From assembly GCA_024220505.1 (NCBI GenBank), contig JAKZZE010000018.1:62001-126000 (forward strand): a stretch of DNA of 64,000 bases, read 5' to 3'. A program made the translations under genes and the position numbers. Positions 10,441 through 19,599 of the stretch are shown here, piece after piece (position 1 is the stretch's first letter; each line of letters starts with the position of its first letter). The notes beneath the pieces are model-generated. The model was not told where the DNA came from and did no database searches. It was given only the letters and a program-made list of their open reading frames with translations. Origin of the DNA: Rhizopus arrhizus. Lineage: Eukaryota; Mucoromycota; Mucoromycetes; Mucorales; Rhizopodaceae.

Positions 10441-11787
10441 ATGGAACAAGAAAAAATAGATCAGCTGAAGCACTATTTGCAAACCTTAAAGGTCCCTGCC
10501 AATCTTTCACCAAAAACTCAAAAATACTTATTGAAAGAAGCGCAACAGTATACAATTTATAAAAATATACTATATCGATATAATACCTCAAATGGAATAA
10601 TTCGTAAAGTTCTCAACAAGCAAGAAGCAGAAGACATGCTATATTCATATCATCAACATCCACTTGGAGGCCACTTAGCCTATAACAATACTTTACACAA
10701 GATAGCATCACGTTATTACTGGGACTCAATGTCAGCAGATATCTTAGAATACGTGAAAAAGTGCCACAGATGCCAACGACATGGAAGTAAATCATTAAAT
10801 GAAGAATTATATCCTATCGCTGTTTCTAGCAAACCCTTTGATCGAATTGCCTTAGATGTCAAACATATACAAACGTCTAGAGCTGGTCATCGATATATTA
10901 TTGCCGGAATTGATTATCTAACCAAATATGTTGAAGCAAGACCCATACGATTTCAATCAGCCTCAGAAATAGCTTTGTTCTTATATGAGGAAATTATTTG
11001 CAGACATGGTTGTCCAACAATCATTATATCTGATAATGGAAAACCATTTGTTAGTGACTTAATCAAAAAAGTATGCTTCAACTATTCAATAATACACAAA
11101 ACAACCACGCCTTATAATCCGCAGAGTAATGGTCTCATCGAAAGATTTAATCGTACCCTGGGCCAAATACTACAAAGAAGATCGGATGAAGAAAAACTAG
11201 ATTGGGATGAATATCTACCAGCAGCTCTGTTCGCCTATAGATCTATGAAACAAGCAACAACCAATCATAGTCCATTCTTCCTAGTTTATGGCTACGAGCC
11301 AAAGACACCTTTCGACTTAGATCATCATGTGTATGAAAGAAATTCTCCAAAGTATGAATCTTTATTAATGCATAGAACTGTTCATCAAATCCTTAATTTG
11401 AAGAAAATACGAGAACAAGCTTCACAGGCAATCAAAAAGACTCAAATAGCTCAGAAAAAGGCTATAGATAACAAAATACTTGAAGACAAGAAAGAACTGA
11501 AACCACCCTTCAAACTGGGAGAAATTGTGTTGTTATACAAGGATTTCTTAACTACCTCTTGGTCTGGAAAATTACAAGACAAATGGGATGGACCTTATAT
11601 CATACAAAGCATCCTCGGAAAAGGAACGTACCATATTAAAAGTATGAATGTACAAGACTCTAAAATTAGAAGAGTTCATGGAAACCGTCTGAAGATTTAC
11701 GCCTTACCTAAAGTACAATGGAGTGCCACCAATCCAAGAAATATTTCACAAACCTTAGATAAAGAATCCGAGAGCCTTCTCCAGTGA
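10441..11787 (+). CDS. int: Retrotransposon integrase as a separate ORF
   Basis: 448 aa. The start ATG is the first after the poly(A) tract. The N-terminal HHCC zinc site is visible: histidines in YHQHPLGGHLAYNN, cysteines in KKCHRCQRHG. The DDE core shows D in RIALDVKHIQ, D in IISDNGKPFVS and E in NGLIERFNRT. A C-terminal GPY/F-type module follows (DKWDGPYIIQSILGKGTY). There is no recognisable chromodomain. In most Ty3 elements integrase is the end of one Pol polyprotein, so its separation by 200 bases from RNase H with its own ATG is unusual. The frame differs from pol. Confidence 0.92.
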   Translation: MEQEKIDQLKHYLQTLKVPANLSPKTQKYLLKEAQQYTIYKNILYRYNTSNGIIRKVLNKQEAEDMLYSYHQHPLGGHLAYNNTLHKIASRYYWDSMSADILEYVKKCHRCQRHGSKSLNEELYPIAVSSKPFDRIALDVKHIQTSRAGHRYIIAGIDYLTKYVEARPIRFQSASEIALFLYEEIICRHGCPTIIISDNGKPFVSDLIKKVCFNYSIIHKTTTPYNPQSNGLIERFNRTLGQILQRRSDEEKLDWDEYLPAALFAYRSMKQATTNHSPFFLVYGYEPKTPFDLDHHVYERNSPKYESLLMHRTVHQILNLKKIREQASQAIKKTQIAQKKAIDNKILEDKKELKPPFKLGEIVLLYKDFLTTSWSGKLQDKWDGPYIIQSILGKGTYHIKSMNVQDSKIRRVHGNRLKIYALPKVQWSATNPRNISQTLDKESESLLQ

Positions 11788-11898
11788 TTCAAATAAACAT
11801 ATACACAAATACACAAAAAAAAAAAAAAAAAAAAAAACTTTATATAAATACCTTTGCTACTTTACCACCTTTATTAGCTATATCAAATCAAATACAAA
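11788..11898 (+). promoter_or_regulatory. Poly(A)23 tract, TATA-like box and leader before the fourth ORF
   Basis: A second poly(A) tract (11815-11837) is followed at once by TATATAAATA (11841-11850) and a 48-base ATG-free leader to the ORF4 start. This resembles a small internal promoter (poly(dA:dT) plus TATA). It repeats the design before integrase. Confidence 0.5.
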
Positions 11899-12789
11899 AT
11901 GAATCCTATGGCTATTACTACTGAAGCTCTTAAAGTAACCCCTAAAGACATTGAAGAAAATTTAGCCAAAATTGGAGGGAATGAAGACCTTCATGAGTCG
12001 CAATTCTTTCGCTGGATGTTGAACAACCACTTCAAGCATGTTTACAAACAAGAGGGTCGCAATGTTTTAATAAATGCCCTTAATGAATGGCTAGAGCAAT
12101 GGGAAACAGAACAAGGTGGCCAGGATAATGTGATGTATGAAGTCGATGAAAGAAGCGATGTAGAGCGAATTGAATATGTTTTACATATAACAAAAAAAAT
12201 CATGCTTATGGATATTCAAGAGAATCAAACTTTGTTAGATACCCCTATCACCGATGTACTTCCAGCACCATTAGAGCCTATGCTGCTTCAACCTGAAAAT
12301 TTTGACTTGTTTCAAGATTTACAACAAACAGAAACATGGGATGCTGTGGTACGAGAGTTTGTTATAATAGATTCTCAAGAAAATATTCTGAACTACTATG
12401 CTGCTTATCAAGCTTTAATTAAAGAAGAAGACCGCCTCGCCAAGAAAAGAAAAGATATGCTGAAGAAATTTGTTAAAGAAGTCAACACCTGGAGTCATAT
12501 GAGATTCGCCCAACCAAAGAACAATAGAAAAAGTACTCAAGGTTACCTCACTGCCAAGTACACTCAATTGAAGGCACTAATGCCAAATAATCAAATTAGT
12601 CGTACAATTTTAAACAAAATGAAAAAAGAAGACACTTGGGTTAATCATATGTCAAAGTCCGAGGTCGCACTTTCCCGTGGTGGCGGGATCTGTAACACAA
12701 GAACCAACTTTTTGAACGAACAAAAGGAACGATCTTTTGGTACGATCTTTTCAAACGATCCAAAAGTTAATATTGCCAATCAAATCTGA
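11899..12789 (+). CDS. Extra ORF of the retrotransposon (ORF4), function unknown
   Basis: 296 aa. It occupies the position where env stands in retrovirus-like elements, but I see no signal peptide or membrane segment. The N-terminal half looks helical (ESQFFRWMLNNHFKHVYKQE, then an acidic stretch). The second half is Lys-rich (EDRLAKKRKDMLKKFVKEVN), suggesting nucleic acid or Gag contacts. The last 32 residues and the stop lie in the 3' LTR; the LTR begins exactly at a codon boundary (residue 265). I do not recognise the family. Candidates are an accessory assembly, nuclear import or targeting factor; none is supported by a motif. Confidence 0.75.
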   Translation: MNPMAITTEALKVTPKDIEENLAKIGGNEDLHESQFFRWMLNNHFKHVYKQEGRNVLINALNEWLEQWETEQGGQDNVMYEVDERSDVERIEYVLHITKKIMLMDIQENQTLLDTPITDVLPAPLEPMLLQPENFDLFQDLQQTETWDAVVREFVIIDSQENILNYYAAYQALIKEEDRLAKKRKDMLKKFVKEVNTWSHMRFAQPKNNRKSTQGYLTAKYTQLKALMPNNQISRTILNKMKKEDTWVNHMSKSEVALSRGGGICNTRTNFLNEQKERSFGTIFSNDPKVNIANQI

Positions 12790-13214
12790 CCAAACATTAA
12801 CCCACCAAACAGTATAAATACTGAGGATTTATTCCTCAAGATATAAAAACTTCACTTCGATCTTTGCACTTTAAAACTTTTACTTACAAAATCTACAACT
12901 TTATTTACTTTGTTTTTCTTTGAATAAATTTATCAATTATCCTTTTAAAAAGCTCTTTTGATATTCTATTATAATTACAAAGTCAAGTCCCTTGAAGCTA
13001 ATTATCTTCATTGTATCCCTTTTTATTTTATTTTTACTTTAAACAAACCTTTTTACGAATCAAAACAAGATTGATCTACTTTACAAGATCTGGTGGTCAC
13101 TATATCAAGCGAATCAAGCCAAATCCAATTCACAAAAAGTCAACTCTTATATCAATTATAACTCAAATCTCTGCTTATTTAAACCTTAACCCAATAAACC
13201 CAAACAAAATTACA
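12691..13214 (+). repeat. 3' LTR
   Basis: Identical in length to the 5' LTR and differing at one noticed base. The stretch before it (GTGGTGGCGGGATC, 12677-12690) is G-rich but is not a classical polypurine tract, so the plus-strand primer site is uncertain. Confidence 0.95.
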
Positions 13215-13244
13215 ATATACAGTCAAGTTTTTTTTTTGTACTGT

Positions 13245-13919
13245 TGTGACGAAAATAGGAATTTTTTTAATCAAACTGTACCACTTGACGAAGAAAGTTC
13301 AGACCTGAACTAAGTTCATGTCCTCAATATTTTTGATAATGTGACGCAGTTGGTGTAACTTTTGCGGAAGAAGGGACTCAGTCCTAGGAGGGACCTCAGT
13401 CGTAGGAGGGACCTCAGTCCTAGGAGGGACATCAGTCCCTGAAGATAAACAAAAAAAAGTTCAAAAATAGAAAAACACAAAAAAATCACAACCCTATAAA
13501 TATCCCTTTATCCTTTCACTTTTGAAAGACTTACTTACTTTTGATATAACTTACTTCTGATATATTTTACTTTTGATATATTTTACTTTAACATAACTTC
13601 AATAAAAAGAATATCTTCAAGGATCTACATTTAAAATCTTTCTGATCCCTTACATATACATCAAGTCAAGTCCTTTGAAGTCAAATTATCTTCATCGTAT
13701 CAATTTTATATTCTCTTATCAAGAAAACTCTTTATTACTTTTTACTGTTTGATCTACAATACAAGATCTGGTGGTCACTTACTACAAGCAAACCAAATTT
13801 ATCAACATAAACACAAGCTTTTGATCTCAAATTCTTTTACACTTCAAAGAAAAGTCAAATTATTTCTAAACTCTTAAGGCCATTTAAACGAAACAATACC
13901 TATCACAAGAAAAATTACA
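13245..13919 (+). mobile_element. Solo LTR (TGTGACGAAAA family)
   Basis: It starts TGTGACGAAAATAGG and ends AAAATTACA, with CCCTATAAATATCC near 13490 and TGGTGGTCACT at 13769. A 20-bp tandem repeat (GTCCTAGGAGGGACCTCA type, four copies) lies at about 13380-13440. The 5' flank is CTGT; the 3' flank is ATAA, so no clear target duplication. Confidence 0.75.
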
Positions 13920-14693
13920 ATAAACTCAATGAAATTGAATAACTCAACTAAATTCACAATTCAAAGGAAAACACAAAAATCTAAAAACAACACAAAATCA
14001 AGAAAACCAAAAACATATACACTAGGTGAAAAAATAGGGACAACCTTTTCGAAAATTTCATTTCATGCAGCATATAGCATTAAGAGAAGGTCGACTCATG
14101 ACGCTAGCAATATGTTAAAGCGGGGTTAATGTATAAAGTATTTTATCAAAATATGATGAGCCAATTATGAAAAATGAGGGAGTAATGCGTATATAATTGG
14201 CCGAATTTTAGATACTCCATATCTCAGTTTTAGACCATATTTCGTACTCTTCTAATTTGACCTAGAATCTCAGTTACAATTAAAATGCAAACCAATTTTA
14301 ATTTTAGCTAAGCACATTCCTATAATTAATAATATAAAATGGGTGCTGTTTTCCTTCATTCATGCATTTTTTTTTTCATTGTATTCTTCTTACTTCCTGC
14401 GACATTTCTCTTACTTATGCCTCTCGCTTTACCTCAAGACACGCAAGACAGTATCAATTCTGCACTGATAAACAATAGAAGCGCAGAGGATATTGCTGGT
14501 GAATTTGGTATCTATCTCAAGACAGTTAGGAGATATAGAAACAAGCTATTTGGGCCAATGGTACCCGCAAGACGTGGTAGACCTATACTTGTGTCATCTG
14601 CTACGAAGGAATATATCAAGGTATTACTGATCAAAGGAGCCCTAAAGACAGCCAAGGATGTACATCGGATGCTCATGCGATTTGGGTATTCTA

Positions 14694-16319
14694 CAGTGGG
14701 TGAAAAAACTCTAAAAACGTTATGATATTATTAGCGTTTTTGGTTGTTCTGTTTTATCAAATAGGTGTATCACCGTGAAATTTTGCACATATGTAGCACT
14801 GATAGTAACATATCGTATGCTATATTTTCAATCTCAGATGGTAAATACTGATCCGGAATCAACTGCTAAAAGGAGACTGGTTTATTTTAGAGTTTTTTTC
14901 ACTTCCATAAATGTCGGATACATGGACCGACCGACAGACTTTGCAGACTTTTATTGACATATTATGAGTCATAAGGACTCCAAAAGTATAAAAAAAGTCA
15001 TTTTTCTCTTTTTCTTCAAATTTTTCCGTTTAATTTTTTAAATTTCCTAAACACTTCAATCATGCCTAAATCTCTCTCAGCTGACATCAAAAACGATATA
15101 AAGTCCGCTCTACTTGTTGGAAAAGTCTCTATGGATGTTGCAAACCGTTTTGGGGCTACGTATGCAACAGTTAATAGCTATGCGAACAAGTTTTTCCCTA
15201 ACCGACAGCGTGGACTTGGTGGTAGACCGATAGTTGTGTCCACTCAGACGAAGAGATTCATCAAACTTCAGGTTGTACAAGGCCAACTCAAGACTGCGAG
15301 GGAAGTACATGATAAACTCATGGAGCTGAGGTATTCCATATCATACAAAACCGCTATAAACGTATTAAAATCGATGAACTTCTTTTCTGCGATTAAGGTC
15401 AAAAAGCCTTTGTTAACCACAAAGCACATGAAGAGACGGCTAGCATGGGCCAAAAAGTACCAAAACTGGACTACAGATGACTGGCGACGTGTAGTGTTCT
15501 CTGATGAAACAAAATTCAACATTTGGGGCTCTGACGGATGTAAGTATTATTGGTCAAGACCAGGGGACCTTCTTAAGCCTCACCATATCGACGTAACAGC
15601 CAAGCATGGAGGCGGTAGTTTAATGATGTGGGGGTGCTTGACCTATGAGGGACCTGCGTACGCCTGTCAAATATATGATGGAACTATGAACTCGGGTCTT
15701 TACCAGCAAATATTGGACACAACACTTCGGAAAACAATGGAATACTATGATATGGATTGGTCTACAGCATACTTTCAGCACCATAGAGATCCAAAGCATC
15801 GTTCCAAGTCAGCCATCCAATGGCTAAACGCTAATAGAATGAGCTATATTGATGACTGGCCAGCTCAAAGTCCTGATCTTAACCCTATTGAGCATCTTTG
15901 GCATCATTTGAAGTTGAAGCTATCGTTATATGACAAGAAGGCCAAAGGTGTTCATGAATTGTGGGAAAGAGTTGAAAAGGAATGGAACTCCTTCGACAAA
16001 GAAGTTTGCAGAAGGTATATTGACACTATGCCTGCACGTATTAAGGCAGTAATCGATGCCAATGGTGGATCTACGAAGTACTAAGTCATCTATAACATAA
16101 TAAAAGTAAAAGGAAAAAACTCTAAAAATAAACCTACAACACTTCCATCGCTTTTGCGGACTGTTAAATATTATTCTGAGATTGAAACTTTCATGAGATG
16201 TAACAGAAAGTCAAACAAGCATGTCATAAAGTTGTTGCATCATCTAAGTCGCAATACATGCTCACAGAGACTAAAAACAGAAAAAATGTCTGACGTTTTT
16301 AGAGTTTTTTCACCCACTG
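14694..16319 (+). mobile_element. Tc1/mariner element A2, nested in A1
   Basis: 1626 bp. The ends are CAGTGGGTGAAAAAACTCTA at 14694 and the complement ending at 16319, with TA at 14692-14693 and 16320-16321. Each end is a module: a second, inverted copy of the terminal repeat lies about 212 bp inside (14885-14906 and 16110-16130). Confidence 0.9.
15062..16084 (+). CDS. A2 transposase with a lost second catalytic Asp
   Basis: 340 aa, full length, no frame break. Order: helix-turn-helix (MPKSLSADIKNDIKSALLVG), hook GGRPIVVST, first Asp in VVFSDETKFNIWGSD, Gly-rich HGGGSLMMWG, and Glu in SPDLNPIEHLWHH. The block that should read QQDNDPKH reads QHHRDPKHRSK, so the position of the second catalytic Asp holds His. 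An intact frame without that Asp suggests recent loss of activity, or an error here. Spacing from that position to Glu is 35 residues. Confidence 0.9.
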   Translation: MPKSLSADIKNDIKSALLVGKVSMDVANRFGATYATVNSYANKFFPNRQRGLGGRPIVVSTQTKRFIKLQVVQGQLKTAREVHDKLMELRYSISYKTAINVLKSMNFFSAIKVKKPLLTTKHMKRRLAWAKKYQNWTTDDWRRVVFSDETKFNIWGSDGCKYYWSRPGDLLKPHHIDVTAKHGGGSLMMWGCLTYEGPAYACQIYDGTMNSGLYQQILDTTLRKTMEYYDMDWSTAYFQHHRDPKHRSKSAIQWLNANRMSYIDDWPAQSPDLNPIEHLWHHLKLKLSLYDKKAKGVHELWERVEKEWNSFDKEVCRRYIDTMPARIKAVIDANGGSTKY

Positions 16320-17702
16320 TATGTCTTACCGTTCAGCAACAAACGTCCTTGTATCAATGGGTTTTCATGTTAGGCGTAAAACGAAGCAGCCTATTTTAAC
16401 TAATAACCATCGCAAGCAGAGGTTAGCATGGGCAAAGAAGTATCAAAATTGGTCCATACAACAGTGGCATCAAGTAGTGTTCTCCGATGAAACGAAGATC
16501 AACATTTGGGGATCTGATGGCTGCAGAAACTATTGGACCCATCCTGGTGATGTTCTTCGCCCACACCACATAGATCTTTCAGTGAAGCATGGTGGCGGCA
16601 AATTGATCATGTGGGGATGTATTACCAGTGAGGGATCAGGGTATGCGTGCCAGGTATACGATGGTACCATGGACTCCTTGGTGTACCAGCATATTCTTGG
16701 AACAACTTACATGGAACTGCTGAAGTACTATGGTATGAACAAGCGCACCATTTACCTTTAGCAAGATAACCACCCAAAGCACAAGTCGAAATCAACAATG
16801 TCATGGCTCCAACAAAACAAGGTTCAGTACATTAACGATTGGCCACCTAACAGTCCGGATCTGATCCCATAGAGCATGTGTGGCATTTGTTGAAACTTAG
16901 GTTAAGCCTTTATGAACGAAGGGTCAGAAACATCGACGAGCTATGGGAACGAGTTGACTTTGAATGGAACAAGCTAGATAAAGATGTTTATAGAAGTTAC
17001 ATTGACAGCATGCCTAATCGCATAGCTGCGGTACTCAAATCAAAAGGGAGATTTACTCGTTATTAAATAAATACTACCCATTTTATAATATAACGATTAT
17101 AAAATTATTGCAACAATTTCCTCTTTTCTTCCGCCATATGTTATCCTGATTAGTTTTATATGCGGGAAACGTAATACTCACTACCTAAGGTTACGCTCTA
17201 TAGGCATGTCTTGGATGTCGTACGGAGTGGAGGAGAAAAAAAAAAAGTTAAAAATTATTTTAGGGTAGGTTGTCCCTATTTTTTCACCTAGTGTAAATAT
17301 CAACAATTTATCAAACATTATTATTATTATTATCTTACCTTATCCAAATAAATCTCCTTTGAAACAAAATACTTCTTTTATCTTATAAATAGGAAGAATC
17401 AATAATCCCTTGAATCATATACTTCATTGTAATCTCTTTTTTATTTTATCTTTTATCTTTCATCTTTTTATTTTACTTTTATTCAATTCAGACTGATCTA
17501 CTTAACAAGATCTGGTGGTCACTCTACTCAAGCGAACTTACAACTCAAATTATCTACTCTTTTTGGATATTACTTTATCCAATACCTTATTCAATTACCA
17601 AAACTTTGTCTCAAAAACTTATATCAAACCTACTTAAACCCGAAAGCCTAACAATCTCACACTGTAACACGAACAATGATTTAGTCCCCGATACAAACAT
17701 GT

Positions 17703-18171
17703 TGTGACGAAAACGGCAATCGGGTCGTACAAATCCCTTCCGATGCAAGTCGTTTTGGCGACTTGAGTCAACAAAATGACTTGAGTCGTTAGACCGAAAA
17801 CTTTCGGTTAAAGGAAAAATTAATCTAACAAGGAGAATCAAGGCAACAAATTTTATATAAATATCCAACAAACCTTTTTTTATTCTTATTATTATTCTTA
17901 TCAATATCAATAAAAGAATCACTCATATCTTATATTCAGACTCTTCATTGAGCTCTTTGAACCCCTTTTTATATTACCTTTTTATCTTACAATACACTTT
18001 TTATCGATCTTAGCAAACAAGATCTGGTGGTCACTACCTATATCAAGCTTTCGCTTAAACTTTATATCAAGAATAACAAGTTTCTCTTACGAAACACCTC
18101 AAACAACAACTAAATACATCAAATCTACTCTATAACCTTATACTCAAATCACAAGTACCCACTAAGTTACA
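17703..18171 (+). mobile_element. Solo LTR, 469 bp
   Basis: It runs TGTGACGAAAACGGC to CTAAGTTACA and is flanked by ATGT at 17699-17702 and 18172-18175, a clean 4-bp target duplication. It has TATATAAATATCC at about 17853 and TGGTGGTCACT at 18025. Confidence 0.88.
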
Positions 18172-18259
18172 ATGTACAATTACAGTTTGGATGAAGAACA
18201 TGAACTTTAATTTACAGTTCAGGACAAGAGACAAAAGGCACCCCATATTTTTTATATAA

Positions 18260-18838
18260 TGTAACACACACAATGGGAAAATATTAAAAAATTGTACCAC
18301 AAGAATTGAATGAATACAGACAGTGTTTGAATTCAGATGGCTATGTAGATTCATACAAAAAATTTTTCACACTAAAAACCAAAAACAACAGATAATCAGA
18401 AAATTCAAAAAAACATATAAATACCTCGACATTTTAACAGAAATCAAGACTTATTAACTTCACTCTTAGCTTTTGTTTTACTTTACTTTATCTACTTTAC
18501 TTTTTGATTATTTGAATAAATACCATACAAAGTAAATCTCTTTTGTTTTTCTTTTATTTTACTTAACATCAAGAACAAGAAGTCCCTTGAAGCATATACA
18601 CTTCATTGTAAATCCTTTTTATTTTATTTTATCTTTATTTTACCTTTTTATTTTTACTTTACTCAAAATAGTCTGATCTACTTAACAAGATCTGGTGGTC
18701 ACTTAACCCAAGCAACTCTTATTCAAATCATTACTCTTTTTGGAATCAAATCCTATCTAAATCTTTGATCTTACATCAAGACTCTCTTAAATCAAACCTA
18801 TTTAACACTATAAAAATCTTACAAACTCCAATCTCATA
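18260..18838 (+). mobile_element. Solo LTR, 579 bp
   Basis: It runs TGTAACACACACAATGGG to AATCTCATA, flanked by ATAA at 18256-18259 and 18839-18842. TATAAATACC lies at about 18417 and TGGTGGTCACT at 18693. The terminal CA is mutated to TA. Confidence 0.78.
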
Positions 18839-18842
18839 ATAA

Positions 18843-19226
18843 ATAAGATGAATATTTTGAACAAAATAACAGACATTCAATAAATCAAATCTTCTCGCGC
18901 TTAAAAAGCAATTGTTTCTTATTGGGTCACAAATACCTTTTATTTTCTTTTTATTTTTACTTATTCTTTCTGATCTGATACCTGAGTTATCATTAATCAA
19001 GAAAGATCCCTTTTATTTTTATCTTTTATAAAACAATCTTACTCTTAACCTTATTGATCTATAAAGATCTGGTGGTCACTACTTAAAACCAAATTACTTT
19101 ATCAAAAGAACTATCAAACGTTCAATCAAGTTAATCAAATTCAAGTCATTCAAGGCTTCTAACCTCTTATTAAACAAATCTACAACACTTTAATACAATC
19201 CAAATCCCAAGTACTAACAAGTTACA
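18843..19226 (+). mobile_element. Truncated LTR (3' part)
   Basis: It contains AAGATCTGGTGGTCACT (core at 19070) and ends CAAGTTACA at 19226, as in the 17703 LTR. The 5' part is missing or diverged where it meets the previous LTR. Confidence 0.6.
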
Positions 19227-19230
19227 GTAC

Positions 19231-19478
19231 TGTAACACAATGCAGCAAACTTTTGCAGCATTTGACTTTTCTCTCTCCAACTAATTCAAATCCAAGAAAA
19301 TACAAACAAATACGTATGAATACAGATAAATCCAGAAAAATACAAAAAAATGTAATAAACGAAGATAAAAAGAAATAAAAAGCACCAAAACGATAATTAC
19401 TTTGAGATACTTTTTATTCTTGATTATATCCAAGTTAAAGTTATCCTTTTTTCAATGAAGATTTAGGTGGGATATTTA
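19231..19478 (+). mobile_element. LTR 5' part, opened by element B
   Basis: It starts TGTAACACAATGCAGC, like two other LTR starts here, and is preceded by GTAC. It has no TATA or TGGTGGTCAC core before element B begins at 19479. GTAC also follows the LTR end at 24302, so the two pieces may be one LTR split by nested insertions. Confidence 0.5.
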
Positions 19479-19599
19479 CAGTAGGTGAAAAAATACGAGC
19501 AACCTCTGTTCGATTTGTCTTCATATCTTTTTTTTTTCGTGTGTACATTCGCCAGAGCTTTGATATCTCACAAACTAATTAAGGCAACAAAGATACATA

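Larger units (their letters stand above)
5355..13214 (+). mobile_element. Complete Ty3-type LTR retrotransposon (7860 bp), recently inserted
   Basis: Two 524-bp LTRs (5355-5878 and 12691-13214) run TGTAAC...ATTACA and differ at one base that I could find (T5705 versus A13041). ATAT is duplicated at 5351-5354 and 13215-13218. The order is LTR, PBS-like site, gag, protease-RT-RNase H, integrase, extra ORF, LTR. RT-RNaseH before integrase places it in Ty3/Metaviridae-type elements rather than Ty1/copia. All reading frames look intact, so it may be active. Its insertion 108 bp downstream of a tRNA gene fits tRNA-linked targeting as known for Ty3 and Ty1, though it may be coincidence. Confidence 0.93.
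14417..17066 (+). pseudogene. A1 transposase pseudogene (Tc1/mariner, DD35E spacing)
   Basis: The N-terminal part (14417-14693) begins MPLALPQDTQDSINSALINN, a helix-turn-helix domain with the hook GRPILVSS. It resumes after A2 at 16320 with YRSATNVLVSMGF and the first catalytic Asp in VVFSDETKINIWG. It is dead three ways: the A2 insertion; TAG at 16759-16761 where Gln is expected before DNHPKH; and a one-base loss near 16865 just before the Glu motif (SPDL, then out of frame). The tail 16878-17066 is in another frame (MWHLLKLRLSLYERRVRN). The usual length is about 340 aa. Confidence 0.88.
14020..17293 (+). mobile_element. Tc1/mariner element A1, broken, hosting element A2
   Basis: The terminal inverted repeats are CACTAGGTGAAAAAATAGGG at 14020 and its complement ending at 17293, each followed by matching ACAACC. 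TA flanks both ends (14018-14019 and 17294-17295). Element A2 is inserted in its transposase gene. Confidence 0.88.
13920..17661 (+). mobile_element. LTR remnant split by Tc1 elements at its TATA box
   Basis: The left piece (to 14019) ends ACCAAAAACATA and the right piece (from 17294) begins TAAATATCAAC. Joined, they restore CATATAAATA, the TATA region seen in the related LTRs at 18413 and 24413. The right piece has TGGTGGTCACT at 17513 and ends AATCTCACA at 17661. The left limit is unsure. The base quartet after it (CTGT) equals the one before 13245, which may be chance. Confidence 0.6.

Noticed and set aside
11899..12789. ORF4 as an envelope protein
   Set aside because: The position fits, but there is no signal peptide, no transmembrane helix and no Cys-rich ectodomain.
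13245..17661. A second full-length retrotransposon bounded by CTGT
   Set aside because: No PBS or coding region follows the first LTR, and the two LTR ends belong to different subfamilies; the matching CTGT may be chance.
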